Of a stretch of DNA of 64,000 nucleotides, positions 33,784 through 43,156 are shown one piece after another. The stretch spans positions 1 to 64,000 of the forward strand of contig JBMORW010000057.1 of NCBI GenBank assembly GCA_049322695.1, written 5' to 3'. Origin of the DNA: CALGKJ01 sp049322695. GTDB lineage: Bacteria > Bacillota > Clostridia > Lutisporales > Lutisporaceae. The notes under the pieces were generated by a model, which saw nothing but the letters and a program-made list of their open reading frames with translations, searched no databases and was not told the origin of the DNA. A program made the position numbers and the translations under genes. Position 1 is the first letter of the stretch; every line of letters starts with the position of its first letter.

Positions 33784-34653
33784 TCAATATGCATTCTGCG
33801 GCTGGCTGACTTGCTTGATACTGGAATATAATGAAGCACCTATAATAATGCATCCGCCTGCAATAGACCTTGCTCCTGGATTTTCGCCCAGCAGAAGCAC
33901 GCCGAGCAGGATTCCGTAAACCGGCTCAAGACATGCTATTATGCTTGCAGTATGTGCCTTTACATTTGCCAGACTACTGATGAACAAAGCATGAGAGACA
34001 CCCGTAAAAACAACTCCAAGCACCGTAAGCAGCAATACATCCTTCGCTGAAAAAACCGGACTGATATAAAGCACCATAGGCAGTAGAATTACTGCGGCGA
34101 TACAGTCCTGGTAGAAAGAAATGACAAGACCCGAATATATTCCGGCCAACCTCTTGTTCATAAGTGACAATACAGCAAAGGAAAGGCCTGACATTATACC
34201 CCATAGCGCGCCCGCCAGCATGGCTTTATCTGCTTCATATACAGGCACAACCAGAATAACACCAAAAACCACCACTACAGCAAGCAGCAGGTTTCTGACG
34301 TGCAGCTTTATTTTAAAGAAAACCGGCTCCAGAAAAGTAACAAAAATAGGAAAGGAGGAAAAGGTGAGAAGGCCTATGGCAACAGTGGAAAGCTGAATGG
34401 AAAGAAAGAATGAGACCCAGTGAAATGCAAGTATGGCTCCCATAAGCAGCATGCTTACATAGTCTTTCTTTTCCTTCAACCTTATATCATGTTTAAGCGT
34501 ATAGGTGCAAAAAAATAGAAATACCGCAGCAAACAATACTCTTCCAAAGACAATCACTATGGATGGTAGAGCTATAAGCTTACCAAACAAGCCGGCAATA
34601 CCAAACAGCATAACTGCCGCATGCAGCGGCACCAGGCTGCTTTTACTCCTCAC
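33784..34653 (-). CDS. EamA-family (DMT superfamily) transporter
   Basis: About 289 residues with ten hydrophobic helices in two five-helix EamA repeats (second repeat begins near AGALWGIMSGLSFAVLSLMN). DMT exporters move amino acids, nucleosides or other metabolites with protons; the substrate is unknown. GGGAGG followed at seven bases by GTG 34653 is the better start; the ATG six codons upstream lies in front of the ribosome site. Not in an operon. Confidence 0.85.
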   Translation of the reverse strand: MRSKSSLVPLHAAVMLFGIAGLFGKLIALPSIVIVFGRVLFAAVFLFFCTYTLKHDIRLKEKKDYVSMLLMGAILAFHWVSFFLSIQLSTVAIGLLTFSSFPIFVTFLEPVFFKIKLHVRNLLLAVVVVFGVILVVPVYEADKAMLAGALWGIMSGLSFAVLSLMNKRLAGIYSGLVISFYQDCIAAVILLPMVLYISPVFSAKDVLLLTVLGVVFTGVSHALFISSLANVKAHTASIIACLEPVYGILLGVLLLGENPGARSIAGGCIIIGASLYSSIKQVSQPQNAY

Positions 34654-34699
34654 TATTATTCCTCCCTTCAATTTGTCAGTTTAATACAATTATACACTA

Positions 34700-34729
34700 A
34701 AAAAAACAAAGGTCACAGTCTTGTGACCT
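34700..34729 (-). terminator. Intrinsic terminator
   Basis: AGGTCACA (34710-34717) pairs with TGTGACCT (34722-34729) around GTCT; the A-rich stretch to its left becomes a U-run on the minus strand. It serves the gene that ends at 34735. Confidence 0.85.
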
Positions 34730-34734
34730 CATGT

Positions 34735-35052
34735 CTATTCCGTATCGCTGCTGCTGAAGCTTTTGTAGAAACCAACTATAAGGATTATAAAGCCTGTCAG
34801 GGAAATAATAGTGGGTATATAGTTGATACCTTGCAGTATGATAATAAAATCTTTTATTAAGCCGTTCCTCACCAGCATGGGAGTTATTATAAAGTTTCTA
34901 AATATATCTATAACAGTAACCGCAATCCTTAAAATGAAAAACCACAATCCATAACGAAAAATCTCATGTACACCCAGTCTTTTGTAGCAGACTGCCGCAC
35001 CTATAACCGATACTACCGTAAACAAAAGCATAACCAGTATACCTATAAACAT
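34735..35052 (-). CDS. Small three-helix membrane protein, unrecognised
   Basis: A 105-residue protein with about three hydrophobic helices (near 3-22, 32-52 and 72-97) and a short polar tail (FYKSFSSSDTE). GGGGGG eight bases before the ATG and a clean terminator behind it support a real single gene. It sits between two unrelated EamA transporter genes. I do not recognise the family and see no functional motif. Confidence 0.7.
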   Translation of the reverse strand: MFIGILVMLLFTVVSVIGAAVCYKRLGVHEIFRYGLWFFILRIAVTVIDIFRNFIITPMLVRNGLIKDFIIILQGINYIPTIISLTGFIILIVGFYKSFSSSDTE

Positions 35053-35142
35053 TGCTCGCCCCCCTATAACATTAGAATATACTATTACATTAACAAAATA
35101 ATATTTACAGAATACAACACAAATGTAACAACATTGTAAACA

Positions 35143-35189
35143 AAGCAGGTCAGGCTGAAATAAGTGAATTATTAAGTCCTGACCTGTTT
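35143..35189 (-). terminator. Intrinsic terminator of the second EamA gene
   Basis: CAGGTCAGG (35146-35154) pairs with CCTGACCTG (35178-35186) and the stem extends with G-U and A-U pairs; the loop is 23 bases. A moderately U-rich tail follows on the minus strand. Confidence 0.7.
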
Positions 35190-35199
35190 GTATTTATTT

Positions 35200-36096
35200 C
35201 TACAGAAACAATAAGGTTACTCCTATTATAGAAATAACGGCTCCCAGTATTTCCTTTACCAGCACCTTCTCCTTAAATATAACTATGGATGCAGGTATTA
35301 TAAGTATGGGAGAAATTGAGGTTATGGTCGATACAACTCCTGTAGGAGCATATTTTACTGCCATAAGGGATAGTGATACTCCTACGAAGGGTCCGAAAAA
35401 GGCTCCTATTGAAAGATCCCGCATACCTGAAACATTCTTTGCACCCTTTATTACTGCACCCCACTTTTTTGAGAGTGTAATAATCAGCGAAAAACCTATA
35501 ACTGCCGCCACTATCCTGATCTGTGTGGAAGCAAAAGGATTGTAATCTCCCATACCCAGCTTGCTGAAAACCAGTCCAAAGGCTTGCCCCAGCGCTCCAA
35601 GAAACGCAAAGGTAAGTCCCCTTACCGGCCTGTTGAACTCTACCTTTTTTTCTCCTGCACCTCTGCTGAGTATGACAATGGCAATACCTGCAATAGTTAT
35701 GAACATGCCTGCAAAGGACTTTGGAGAAATTGTCTCCCCCAGTACCAGATAGCCTACTATTGAAGTAATAGGCGGTACGGCAGACATAATGAGCAGTGAT
35801 ATTCGTGAGCCTATTTCCACATAAGCCTGGAATAAAAATAAATCGCCAATAACAAAGCCTATCATACCGGATAAAAAAAGCCAGGTCCAGTTTGATGCCG
35901 TAGCATCAACAGGCAGCGCCAGCCCTCTGGTGAAATAATTATAGATACTCAGCAGCAGAAAGGCTACCAGCAGCCTCAGTATGTTTACTGCCAGAGAGCC
36001 AATTTTCTTGCCTGCCGATTCAAAGGCTACCCCTGTAAGTGTCCAGCACACAGCAGTGCCAAGGGCAGCCAACTGCCCTATATGTGATTCAAACAT
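35200..36096 (-). CDS. EamA-family (DMT superfamily) transporter
   Basis: A 298-residue ten-helix transporter with two EamA repeats (TAVCWTLTGVAFESAGKK in the first, GLTFAFLGALGQAFGLVFSK in the second). It is not closely similar to the transporter at 33784. The export substrate cannot be inferred. AAGGAGG precedes the ATG; the gene stands alone. Confidence 0.88.
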   Translation of the reverse strand: MFESHIGQLAALGTAVCWTLTGVAFESAGKKIGSLAVNILRLLVAFLLLSIYNYFTRGLALPVDATASNWTWLFLSGMIGFVIGDLFLFQAYVEIGSRISLLIMSAVPPITSIVGYLVLGETISPKSFAGMFITIAGIAIVILSRGAGEKKVEFNRPVRGLTFAFLGALGQAFGLVFSKLGMGDYNPFASTQIRIVAAVIGFSLIITLSKKWGAVIKGAKNVSGMRDLSIGAFFGPFVGVSLSLMAVKYAPTGVVSTITSISPILIIPASIVIFKEKVLVKEILGAVISIIGVTLLFL

Positions 36097-36321
36097 TTTT
36101 AACCTCCTTAAATCTTACCCCAAATAAAAATATATAGCTAATAAATTATAACATGCAAATAAGACTAAAAACATATGTATTATATAATTAAATTATTCAT
36201 GAAAATCTCAATTCCAACCGCAATTTATAATTATTAGTAACAATAAATGCCGATTAATATCAAATTAATTAGTTTGTAATATTTGTAATATAGTGTCATT
36301 ATTAACTTGTTGTGCAGCCCC

Positions 36322-36618
36322 ATGTGAAAAATTGCTGTTCTGCTACTTCTATTATGTATTTCTTTCACATCAACTTATGCTGATCCTACACTTTACGAAT
36401 CCAAAGAATATTATGACTCAATAGCATGGACATGGGAATACCATGCACCGTTTGACTTAAGCTATAACTGCCTTGCATATGCTCTAGGTGTTACTAATAT
36501 GTGGATTTGGCCATTTGATGCATATCCTACTAGCAGTGAAGTTACATTATACATGAACAGAAGAGGTTATACTGTAAATTCAGGTCCATACGGACCAAAA
36601 ATGATAGAATACAAATAA
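36322..36618 (+). pseudogene. Broken secreted gene with NCLAYALG motif, stop at codon 2
   Basis: ATG at 36322 is followed at once by TGA, after which 96 codons are open. They encode a signal peptide (KIAVLLLLCISFTSTYAD) and a domain with SYNCLAYALGVTNMWIWPF, a Cys-containing motif seen in a family of small secreted proteins annotated as DUF7689 (my recollection). No ATG, GTG or TTG lies in frame after the TGA until beyond the motif, so the signal peptide cannot be made normally. The protein also ends soon after the motif, so the 3' part may be lost too. The next gene, also secreted, starts 9 bases later. The 225 bases before it (36097-36321) are AT-rich and show nothing I can name. Confidence 0.65.
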
Positions 36619-36627
36619 GGAAAGTAG

Positions 36628-37326
36628 ATGATTGAAGTGAAAAAGACATTAGTTTTAATCTTGATTGTTATTACTACAATTTTAAGTTTTATGGTATTCA
36701 CTACAAGGGTCAATGCTATCTCCAATAAACTTGATACTCTAATGGACGAAATCATGGATAACTTTTATGAGAATATTAAAAAGGACCCTGGCCTTATGGC
36801 AAGTAGTAATCCATATGCTTATATTGATAACAATGCAGCGTTTGATGCTATAGTGGAGCTTTCTTATGAAGCTCTTCCATATATAAAAGATAAGGTTGAG
36901 AAAAGTAAAAGTAATGGGTTGAAAGAATATGTTTATGCAATCGCAGCCGAAAAAATAGGTAAGGTGAATCTGAAGGGTGAAAATTTCAACTGGCAAACAG
37001 GAAAAGGTTGGGCTATAGAGTGGAATAAGTACCTAAAAGAACTTCCGGCCAACTTTGATAAGATACTTGTATCAAACGAACCAAATCCAAACAAAATCAA
37101 TAAACTTACCAAACTTGGCACGCCGGCAATCCCACTCATAATCGATGCTGTTGAAAAGGGTAACACCGAGCTTATTCCTGCCCTAGAAGCACTAATTGAA
37201 GGGAATAACGATGTAAAACTTGATAAAGAAGCAAAAAAAGATATAAAGAACTGGATTAAAAACAACAAACACAAGTTTAAAGTGTTAAGAGAACTAATTG
37301 AGAGTCCTAATGAAGAAACTCAGTAG
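36628..37326 (+). CDS. Secreted helical protein, HEAT-like, unrecognised
   Basis: A 232-residue protein with a signal peptide (membrane helix about 7-25, likely cleavage near VNA-IS) and an all-helical, Lys- and Glu-rich mature part. Segments such as TPAIPLIIDAVEKGNTELIP and AALPYIKDKVEKS-type helices resemble HEAT repeats. There is no enzyme motif. It follows a broken secreted gene by 9 bases, so the two formed one unit. The weak AAGGAAAG ribosome site fits modest expression. Confidence 0.7.
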   Translation: MIEVKKTLVLILIVITTILSFMVFTTRVNAISNKLDTLMDEIMDNFYENIKKDPGLMASSNPYAYIDNNAAFDAIVELSYEALPYIKDKVEKSKSNGLKEYVYAIAAEKIGKVNLKGENFNWQTGKGWAIEWNKYLKELPANFDKILVSNEPNPNKINKLTKLGTPAIPLIIDAVEKGNTELIPALEALIEGNNDVKLDKEAKKDIKNWIKNNKHKFKVLRELIESPNEETQ

Positions 37327-37374
37327 TACCATATAATCAACAATAGGCCAGTAAAGTAGCTTTGAATTTTGCAT

Positions 37375-38205
37375 TTACTGGCTTATTACAGTTTTTGCCC
37401 CCTTGCTTTCTGCCAGTTGCCTCATTTCATCAATATACTCATCACTAGGACTAAAAGTGCCGTGAATCTCCAATCCTTGCTTTCTCACTCCGTGTTTTCT
37501 GTATTTTAGCAGCTTGTAAGCGCACTTATCCTTGATTATTTCAGCGACGGCAGCCACAGTCTTTTCGCTGTCTGATCCGGGTGCAATCACTGTCCTAACC
37601 TCATAAAGCTTATCTGTATACAAAAGCATATGAAGATTTTTAAGTACAATTTCATTGGGCATGCCCGTAAGCCTTAGATGCTCCTCTGCTTCAATGCTTT
37701 TTATATCCAGCATGAAGCTGTCGGTAAGCTCTATCAGCTCCGGAAAAGCAGACAAGTCCACACCTCCGTTGGTGTCCACAAAGCAGGTCAGGTGCAGTTC
37801 ATTTTTAACTCTTCTGAAAAGCTCTGTCAGAAAACCTGCATTAAGTGTGCACTCTCCTCCGCTTACCGTTATACCCTCTATAAAGGGAGCAGTTTTGGAA
37901 ATTATGCTAAAGAGTTCATCAACACTGTAATCCTTTACCCTTGGGCTGGACATATGGGGACAGCTCTTTATGCAATTGTCACAGCTGATGCAGATTTCAC
38001 TGTCCCACAGCACCTTGCCCTCAACAATACTAAGAGCCTTAACGGGACATTCATACACACATATTCCGCAGCTGGTACAGCCTCTTATAGTTTCCGGGTT
38101 GTGACAGTAGGTGCAGGTAAAGTTGCAGCCCTGAAAAAAAATTACCAAACGATTTCCGGGACCGTCAACGCAGGAAAACCTTATTATTCGGCTTACCAAT
38201 GCCAT
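37375..38205 (-). CDS. yjjW: YjjW-type glycyl-radical enzyme activase (radical SAM)
   Basis: A 276-residue activase: radical-SAM motif CNFTCTYC near residues 27-34 binds the 4Fe-4S cluster that cleaves SAM, and a ferredoxin insert with CTSCGICVYECP and CISCDNCIKSCP binds two more clusters. SGGECTL and the following strand match the SAM-contact region. The enzyme abstracts a hydrogen from the glycine of its partner, making the glycyl radical. Its start lies four bases after the stop of the YjjI-type gene, so the pair are coupled. AAGGAG precedes the ATG. Confidence 0.92.
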   Translation of the reverse strand: MALVSRIIRFSCVDGPGNRLVIFFQGCNFTCTYCHNPETIRGCTSCGICVYECPVKALSIVEGKVLWDSEICISCDNCIKSCPHMSSPRVKDYSVDELFSIISKTAPFIEGITVSGGECTLNAGFLTELFRRVKNELHLTCFVDTNGGVDLSAFPELIELTDSFMLDIKSIEAEEHLRLTGMPNEIVLKNLHMLLYTDKLYEVRTVIAPGSDSEKTVAAVAEIIKDKCAYKLLKYRKHGVRKQGLEIHGTFSPSDEYIDEMRQLAESKGAKTVISQ

Positions 38206-38209
38206 ATTA

Positions 38210-39703
38210 TCAGCTCCTTATTTTGCGGTCAAAGGCTTTACTCTTATGCTTGGCTCCCATGCCGAATACTGTAGCATTGTTCATGACCGACTCACCCTTT
38301 TCCAATCTCTCCACCTCAGACTTCTTGACCAGATATCCCGTAACACGTACAACATCGCAGCCGCTGCCGTATGCTGACATGTATCTTATACCTTGCCTGA
38401 AAGCTCCCTTTACGATATTTACCAGAGCTTCAGGATGCTTTTGGTAGGTGTCTTCAAATACAAATATATCTCCTATACCATTGTAGAAGTATTTATGATA
38501 TGGCGCAGACTGCACTATATGCTCATATATTTCCGGCTCTTCTCCCACAGGTACCCTGCAGCCCGGTGAAATTCCGATGTCAGTATCGATGCCAACCTGT
38601 GCATGCAGCACATGGTGTCCATCAAGGCAGCTTACATAAGGAGATTTGTATGAAGCCACCATATCGTTAAGCTTCTTCACTATCCTCATTCCAAGCTCAT
38701 TTGCCTTATCAGAGTATCCGAAGCGCTCATGCTTCTCCTCTGCCTTCAATAGGTAGTTGACAGCCTCTGCAAGACCTACCACTCCAAACATACCAGTAAA
38801 CAGCTCCGGCTTTACGAACCCCTCTTTAATCAGAAAGCTGCTTTTGAAGAAGGCAGCTTCCTCAACCAGGAATCTTATGCGTTCATCTATATATTCCAAA
38901 AGCTTTCTTCCCGCCCACGGAAGCTTGTTCTCTATATAATCTTCCACAGATTCTGCTTTCTTTGCAAGATTACTCAGCAGCAGTCTTTGAAGTGTATATC
39001 CACCTCCTCCTATATAGAAGCCGTTATAGCAGCTGGCTATGGCATAGCTTTCAGTACCGAAATCCTCAATATATTTCCTGTGGTCTGCAAAGCTCGGTTT
39101 GGCTGTAACAAGAGCTGCTTTAGCACAAAGTGCTGCAAACTCCTCCGGGGTGGAATCCGGGTCATATTTTACCGTAATATTGGGCATTGCACATTGAAGC
39201 TGCTGTATGGCTTCAAGTATAAACCTTCCTGCCTTGGTATCGTGAGGACCTATATTGGCATGCACAAAGCTGTCTGTCAGGGTCCTGTCTATATGCTTTA
39301 GAAAAAAACTAACAGCCATACGTGCTTCTTCCTCATCCTTTATGAAAGGCTCCAGAAGTGTATCTATGTTGCCCAAATAAACCGGAAAGGTCGTAATAGA
39401 CGGTACGTGCTTGTAAAATATCAGAAGGTTGTTAACTGCCTCCCATATATTCGTTGGAACCTCCAGCTGCAAAAAGCTGCAGCCCTTTTTCATAAAAAGC
39501 TCATAGTCAGGAACTATATATCTCGGCCTGTAGGGCGCGTTCCCCTCGTGGAGTGTACATATTATATTATCTTCCAACAATTTTTTTGTCTCATCATCAA
39601 TATTCAGTACATCGAGAGTGCTTTCTGCTGTACCAGCCAATCCGATAAGCTGCTGATGATAGGTCAAGGTCTGATCTTTAATAATTCTTAATGCTGATTC
39701 CAT
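38210..39703 (-). CDS. yjjI: YjjI-type glycyl-radical enzyme
   Basis: About 497 residues. The glycyl-radical loop is RVTGYLVKK near the C-terminus, with Gly as the radical site, and a central Cys in ASCYNGFYIGGGGY is a candidate thiyl residue. The enzyme is shorter than pyruvate formate-lyase (about 750) and fits the YjjI family, whose substrate I cannot state. Oxygen exposure would cleave it at the glycine, so it needs anaerobic conditions. GGAGG eight bases before ATG 39703 sets the start. Genes run Crp regulator, YjjI, YjjW. Confidence 0.9.
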   Translation of the reverse strand: MESALRIIKDQTLTYHQQLIGLAGTAESTLDVLNIDDETKKLLEDNIICTLHEGNAPYRPRYIVPDYELFMKKGCSFLQLEVPTNIWEAVNNLLIFYKHVPSITTFPVYLGNIDTLLEPFIKDEEEARMAVSFFLKHIDRTLTDSFVHANIGPHDTKAGRFILEAIQQLQCAMPNITVKYDPDSTPEEFAALCAKAALVTAKPSFADHRKYIEDFGTESYAIASCYNGFYIGGGGYTLQRLLLSNLAKKAESVEDYIENKLPWAGRKLLEYIDERIRFLVEEAAFFKSSFLIKEGFVKPELFTGMFGVVGLAEAVNYLLKAEEKHERFGYSDKANELGMRIVKKLNDMVASYKSPYVSCLDGHHVLHAQVGIDTDIGISPGCRVPVGEEPEIYEHIVQSAPYHKYFYNGIGDIFVFEDTYQKHPEALVNIVKGAFRQGIRYMSAYGSGCDVVRVTGYLVKKSEVERLEKGESVMNNATVFGMGAKHKSKAFDRKIRS

Positions 39704-39728
39704 TATTATTACCTCCATATCTGTGTTA

Positions 39729-40385
39729 CTATAAGCTTTCTTTGATTTCCTTCAACAGCTTAAGAAGCTTGTCATATTGTCTGCCATTTATACTAATACA
39801 CTGTCTCTTCACTGTAAGGCAGCCTTCTTCCTTCAGAAGCTTAATATTGCGGTTGACAGTCCTTATTGAATATCCCAGCTCGTTTGCCAGTTGCTGTCTG
39901 CTTATCGATATCATCACATTATCATCGGATGACGCTTCGAATACCTTTATAAAAAATGCTGCGGCTACATATAGTGCAGGGTAAACAGCCGCCTCACCCG
40001 TTTTCCATGACTGCTCATAAAGGCACCTTGCAATGAAACGCCCTATTTCCATTGCCAGGGCATGGTCAGAGTTCAACCACTCTATGAAAATTTCCTTAGG
40101 CATGCTTATAAGTGTGCAGGGAGTCAAAGCTTCCGTAGTGGAAGAATACACTTCTGCATCGGCAAGTACTTCAAGTGATCCGATATATGCTATGGGTTGA
40201 ATAGCCGCAAAGCAGTATACGTTACCATTTTCAAACTCATTCAGCACCTGCATCTGACCGCTGCATAGTATATCAACAGTACGTACTATCCCGCCCTTTT
40301 GTATGTAAGTCTGTCCGCTCTTAAGCTCAATAATTTTGCAATGCTTGCGGATATCAGCAGGTAGTCTGTCAAGCATCTCTCTCAT
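39729..40385 (-). CDS. Crp/Fnr-family regulator of the glycyl-radical operon
   Basis: About 218 residues: an N-terminal cyclic-nucleotide-type beta-barrel (about 20-115) and a winged helix-turn-helix (SRQQLANELGYSIRTVNRNIKLL). The Fnr iron-sulfur cysteines are not present in the usual N-terminal cluster, so oxygen is not sensed that way; the effector is unknown. It is the first gene of the operon, 25 bases before the YjjI gene. AAGGAGAG seven bases before ATG 40385 sets the start, 14 codons inside the longest frame. It probably acts at the palindrome near 40472. Confidence 0.88.
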   Translation of the reverse strand: MREMLDRLPADIRKHCKIIELKSGQTYIQKGGIVRTVDILCSGQMQVLNEFENGNVYCFAAIQPIAYIGSLEVLADAEVYSSTTEALTPCTLISMPKEIFIEWLNSDHALAMEIGRFIARCLYEQSWKTGEAAVYPALYVAAAFFIKVFEASSDDNVMISISRQQLANELGYSIRTVNRNIKLLKEEGCLTVKRQCISINGRQYDKLLKLLKEIKESL

Positions 40386-40471
40386 ATCATCACTCTCCTT
40401 TATAAGGATAATGCATAAAACATCCATTATATATCTTAACTCTATTTTACTACTTTCAAAAAAAATGAAAA

Positions 40472-40483
40472 GGACATATGTCC
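40472..40483 (-). promoter_or_regulatory. GGACATATGTCC palindrome upstream of the Crp-type regulator
   Basis: A perfect 12-base palindrome, centred about 58 bases upstream of the expected start for a TATAAT at 40431-40426 (minus strand), is near the -61.5 class I activator position of Crp-family proteins. On the minus strand a U-rich run follows, so part of it may also end the small gene at 40522. Which role applies cannot be decided here. Confidence 0.5.
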
Positions 40484-40521
40484 CTTCCTGTTAAGCTTTC
40501 ATATGCTGCCAGTATCCTTAT

Positions 40522-40686
40522 CTAAAGCTCCTCAGGCTTGCAAAGCAGCTTTTTATTATTAGATGCTCTTCCGCATTTCATACATATATGTGTTGGATTC
40601 TTGACATGTTCCCTATAATTTTCTGGATTATCCTTCAGAATATCATCCTTTATTTGCTTGCATAGCTTTTTTGCTTTGTCACCCAT
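40522..40686 (-). CDS. Small cysteine-containing protein of unknown function
   Basis: A 54-residue protein (begins MGDKAKKLCKQIKDDIL) with CMKCGRASN and a later LCKP, a layout seen in short conserved clostridial proteins that I recognise only as hypothetical; the cysteines could bind zinc. A perfect AGGAGG seven bases before ATG 40686 sets the start well inside the longest frame. It stands alone between the Crp-type regulator and the GH65 gene. Confidence 0.75.
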   Translation of the reverse strand: MGDKAKKLCKQIKDDILKDNPENYREHVKNPTHICMKCGRASNNKKLLCKPEEL

Positions 40687-40741
40687 AAATGCACCTCCTG
40701 TTTTACCAATTTTAACATATGAAAAGTATTTAATCCATATG

Positions 40742-40776
40742 AAAACAACCACCTGTATTATCTACAGATGGTTGTT
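40742..40776 (-). terminator. Intrinsic terminator of the GH65 operon
   Basis: AACAACCACCTGTA (40744-40757) pairs with TACAGATGGTTGTT (40763-40776) with one wobble, five-base loop; U residues follow on the minus strand. It sits just after the phosphorylase gene. Confidence 0.85.
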
Positions 40777-40784
40777 CAGGAGGA

Positions 40785-43088
40785 TTATGATATTACTTGT
40801 TTTCCTTGTAATAATTCTATAGTTTTTCCACTATGCTTTATTATAGCTCTTTCACCCTTCAGCAAGGTATAAGCTACATTATCCTTATTTACATCTACTT
40901 TTATCAGACTACCTCTGAAGCTTACTCTAAAGCTGTAGCTTTTCCATTGAAGCGGCAAATATGGATTGAATTCTAAAAATCCTTCATTTACCCTCATTCC
41001 CCCGAAGCCATTAACAATGCCCATCCAACTGCCTGCCATATTGGCAGTATGCACTCCGTGCTTGGTATTTCCATGATAATCATACAAATCCATTCCTGCT
41101 GTTTTTATAAAATATAAATACGCCTTATCATGATACCCTACATCACTTGCCACTATACTGAATATGCATGCAGATAAAGAGGAATCATGTGTAGTCACTT
41201 TTTCGTAATAATCATAGTCTCTTTGCTTCTGCTCTTTCGTAAATTTGCTGCTTAACAGGAAGGAGGCCAATACCATATCTGCTTGCTTGCATACCTGGTG
41301 CCTGTATATCACCAGTGGGTGATAGTTCAATAGCAGCGGATACTTATCTTTTGGAGTATTTTCAAAATCCCAAACTTCTTTTTCCAGAAAGCTGTCATCC
41401 TGCATATGTATTCCCAGTTTTTCGTCATAGGGTATATACATATTATCAGCAGCGTTTTTCCACAGCTCAAGCTCGTCTTGCCGAAGCTCAATCCTGCTGC
41501 ATAAGCCGTCAAACTGCTCTTTATGGTTTTCTCTCAGCCATAACGCTGTATTATAAGCATAATCAAGATTTTCTCTTGCCATAAGATTTGTATAACAATT
41601 ATTATTTACTACAGCAGTATATTCATCAGGTCCTGTAACACAGTTTATACAGAACCTGCCGTCCTTGCGAGGATTAAAGAAGCCTAAATCAGCCCAAAGT
41701 CTGGCTGTCTCGAATAATATTTCCGCACCGTAATAAATGATGAAGTCAGTATCACCTGTTGCTTCCATATATCTTTTAATGGCAAATGCTATATCTGCAT
41801 TAATATGATATTGAGCTGTACCCGCCGGATAATATGCTGAGCATTCATTTCCATCTATAGTACGCCATGGAAACAATGCCCCCTTGGTATGTGCCATCTC
41901 TCTAGCTCTCTTCCGAGCATTATTGAGAGTATAATATCTGTACTCCAAAAGCTTGCGGCATATCTGCGGGTTAGTGTACAGAAAGAAAGGTGCAACATAC
42001 ATTTCCGTATCCCAGAAATAATGACCCCCATAGCCTTCCCCTGTCAATCCCTTTGCGGCTATATTGGTCGTACCGTCTGTTCCGGTAGACTGAAGCAGAT
42101 GAAACATATTAAAGCGTATTGCCTTTTGCAGGTCATCATCACCCTCTATCTGAACGTCAGAGTTACTCCAGAAATTCTCCAGAAAACGCCTTTGATCCTG
42201 CTTCAATATTTCATAGCCCATGTTTTTGCCCTTCATTGCTTCAGCTCCTGCTGTCTGTGCCAGTGCATATGCATCACCTGTTACGGAAGTGGTATATGCA
42301 ATATATTTATTAAGCTCTATGGTTTTACCTGCTTCAGCCTCTATTTCGAAGCTGCTGCCGAGCATCATTTCTCTATCAATACCGGCGGCCTTGCAGCTGC
42401 ATTCAGTCAAAAGCTCGTTGTACACAGCGCAGCAAAGCATATACCCGGTGTTTTTTGTTTTTAAAGTTATAAATGCTTCCTTTTCATTAGTGGATTTATT
42501 TATAAGGCTGAAAGCACTGCCTTTAATTCCGGATCCTATTCTGGGGTCATTTTCCATACTCGAGTTGTTTGTATTATAATCCAATACCGATAATATTCTT
42601 ATGTTTCCTGAAAAATTTACCGGTATTACAGTATATTTTACTGCTGCCAGATGTTTATTGGTAAATGAGACCAAGCGCTCGATCTCCAAAATAATCTGTC
42701 TGCCTTTCGGAGACTGCCACATAAGCTCCCTTTTCAAGGTGCCTTCTTTCATATTCAATACTCTTTTATATTTTAACAAGCTGCCCTTACTCATATCAAA
42801 TTCTTCATCATCTATAAAAAGCCTTATCTTCTTGCCATTAACTACATTCAGCATAGTCTGGCTTTTATCAGGATATCCGTATGCAATTTCTTCGTAATAT
42901 ATATCTTCTGTTTCAAAAAAACCGTTGATATACGTACCTTCTGTTCCATATCCCTTAAGGCCTTCCTCAAAATTACCGCGCATTCCCAAATAACCATTTC
43001 CCAATGAAAATATCGATTCATTGGTATGGCTTTTATCTATATCAAATTCATCCTCAACTATTACCCACATGTTATTTTGCGGTATCAT
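40785..43088 (-). CDS. GH65 alpha-glucoside phosphorylase
   Basis: A 767-residue family 65 glycoside hydrolase: an N-terminal beta-sandwich (about 1-260), linker helices, an (alpha/alpha)6 barrel with the general acid Glu in TGPDEYTAVVNNNCYTN near residue 485, and a C-terminal beta-sheet domain. With phosphate it splits an alpha-linked glucose disaccharide (maltose, trehalose, kojibiose or nigerose; which one cannot be told) into beta-glucose-1-phosphate and glucose. The divergent beta-phosphoglucomutase then yields glucose-6-phosphate. It is the last gene of the LacI operon. No signal peptide, so the sugar is first imported by the ABC system. AAGGAGAG precedes the ATG. Confidence 0.93.
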   Translation of the reverse strand: MIPQNNMWVIVEDEFDIDKSHTNESIFSLGNGYLGMRGNFEEGLKGYGTEGTYINGFFETEDIYYEEIAYGYPDKSQTMLNVVNGKKIRLFIDDEEFDMSKGSLLKYKRVLNMKEGTLKRELMWQSPKGRQIILEIERLVSFTNKHLAAVKYTVIPVNFSGNIRILSVLDYNTNNSSMENDPRIGSGIKGSAFSLINKSTNEKEAFITLKTKNTGYMLCCAVYNELLTECSCKAAGIDREMMLGSSFEIEAEAGKTIELNKYIAYTTSVTGDAYALAQTAGAEAMKGKNMGYEILKQDQRRFLENFWSNSDVQIEGDDDLQKAIRFNMFHLLQSTGTDGTTNIAAKGLTGEGYGGHYFWDTEMYVAPFFLYTNPQICRKLLEYRYYTLNNARKRAREMAHTKGALFPWRTIDGNECSAYYPAGTAQYHINADIAFAIKRYMEATGDTDFIIYYGAEILFETARLWADLGFFNPRKDGRFCINCVTGPDEYTAVVNNNCYTNLMARENLDYAYNTALWLRENHKEQFDGLCSRIELRQDELELWKNAADNMYIPYDEKLGIHMQDDSFLEKEVWDFENTPKDKYPLLLNYHPLVIYRHQVCKQADMVLASFLLSSKFTKEQKQRDYDYYEKVTTHDSSLSACIFSIVASDVGYHDKAYLYFIKTAGMDLYDYHGNTKHGVHTANMAGSWMGIVNGFGGMRVNEGFLEFNPYLPLQWKSYSFRVSFRGSLIKVDVNKDNVAYTLLKGERAIIKHSGKTIELLQGKQVIS

Positions 43089-43156
43089 TGTTCCCTCTCC
43101 TTTTAGCCCATACGTGACCTGTGTTATTTGTTCATTAATTTGTATTATAACTCAGA

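Noticed and set aside
36322..36330. TGA codon as selenocysteine
   Set aside because: It lies in the signal peptide at codon 2 with no catalytic role and no SECIS-like hairpin visible directly downstream.
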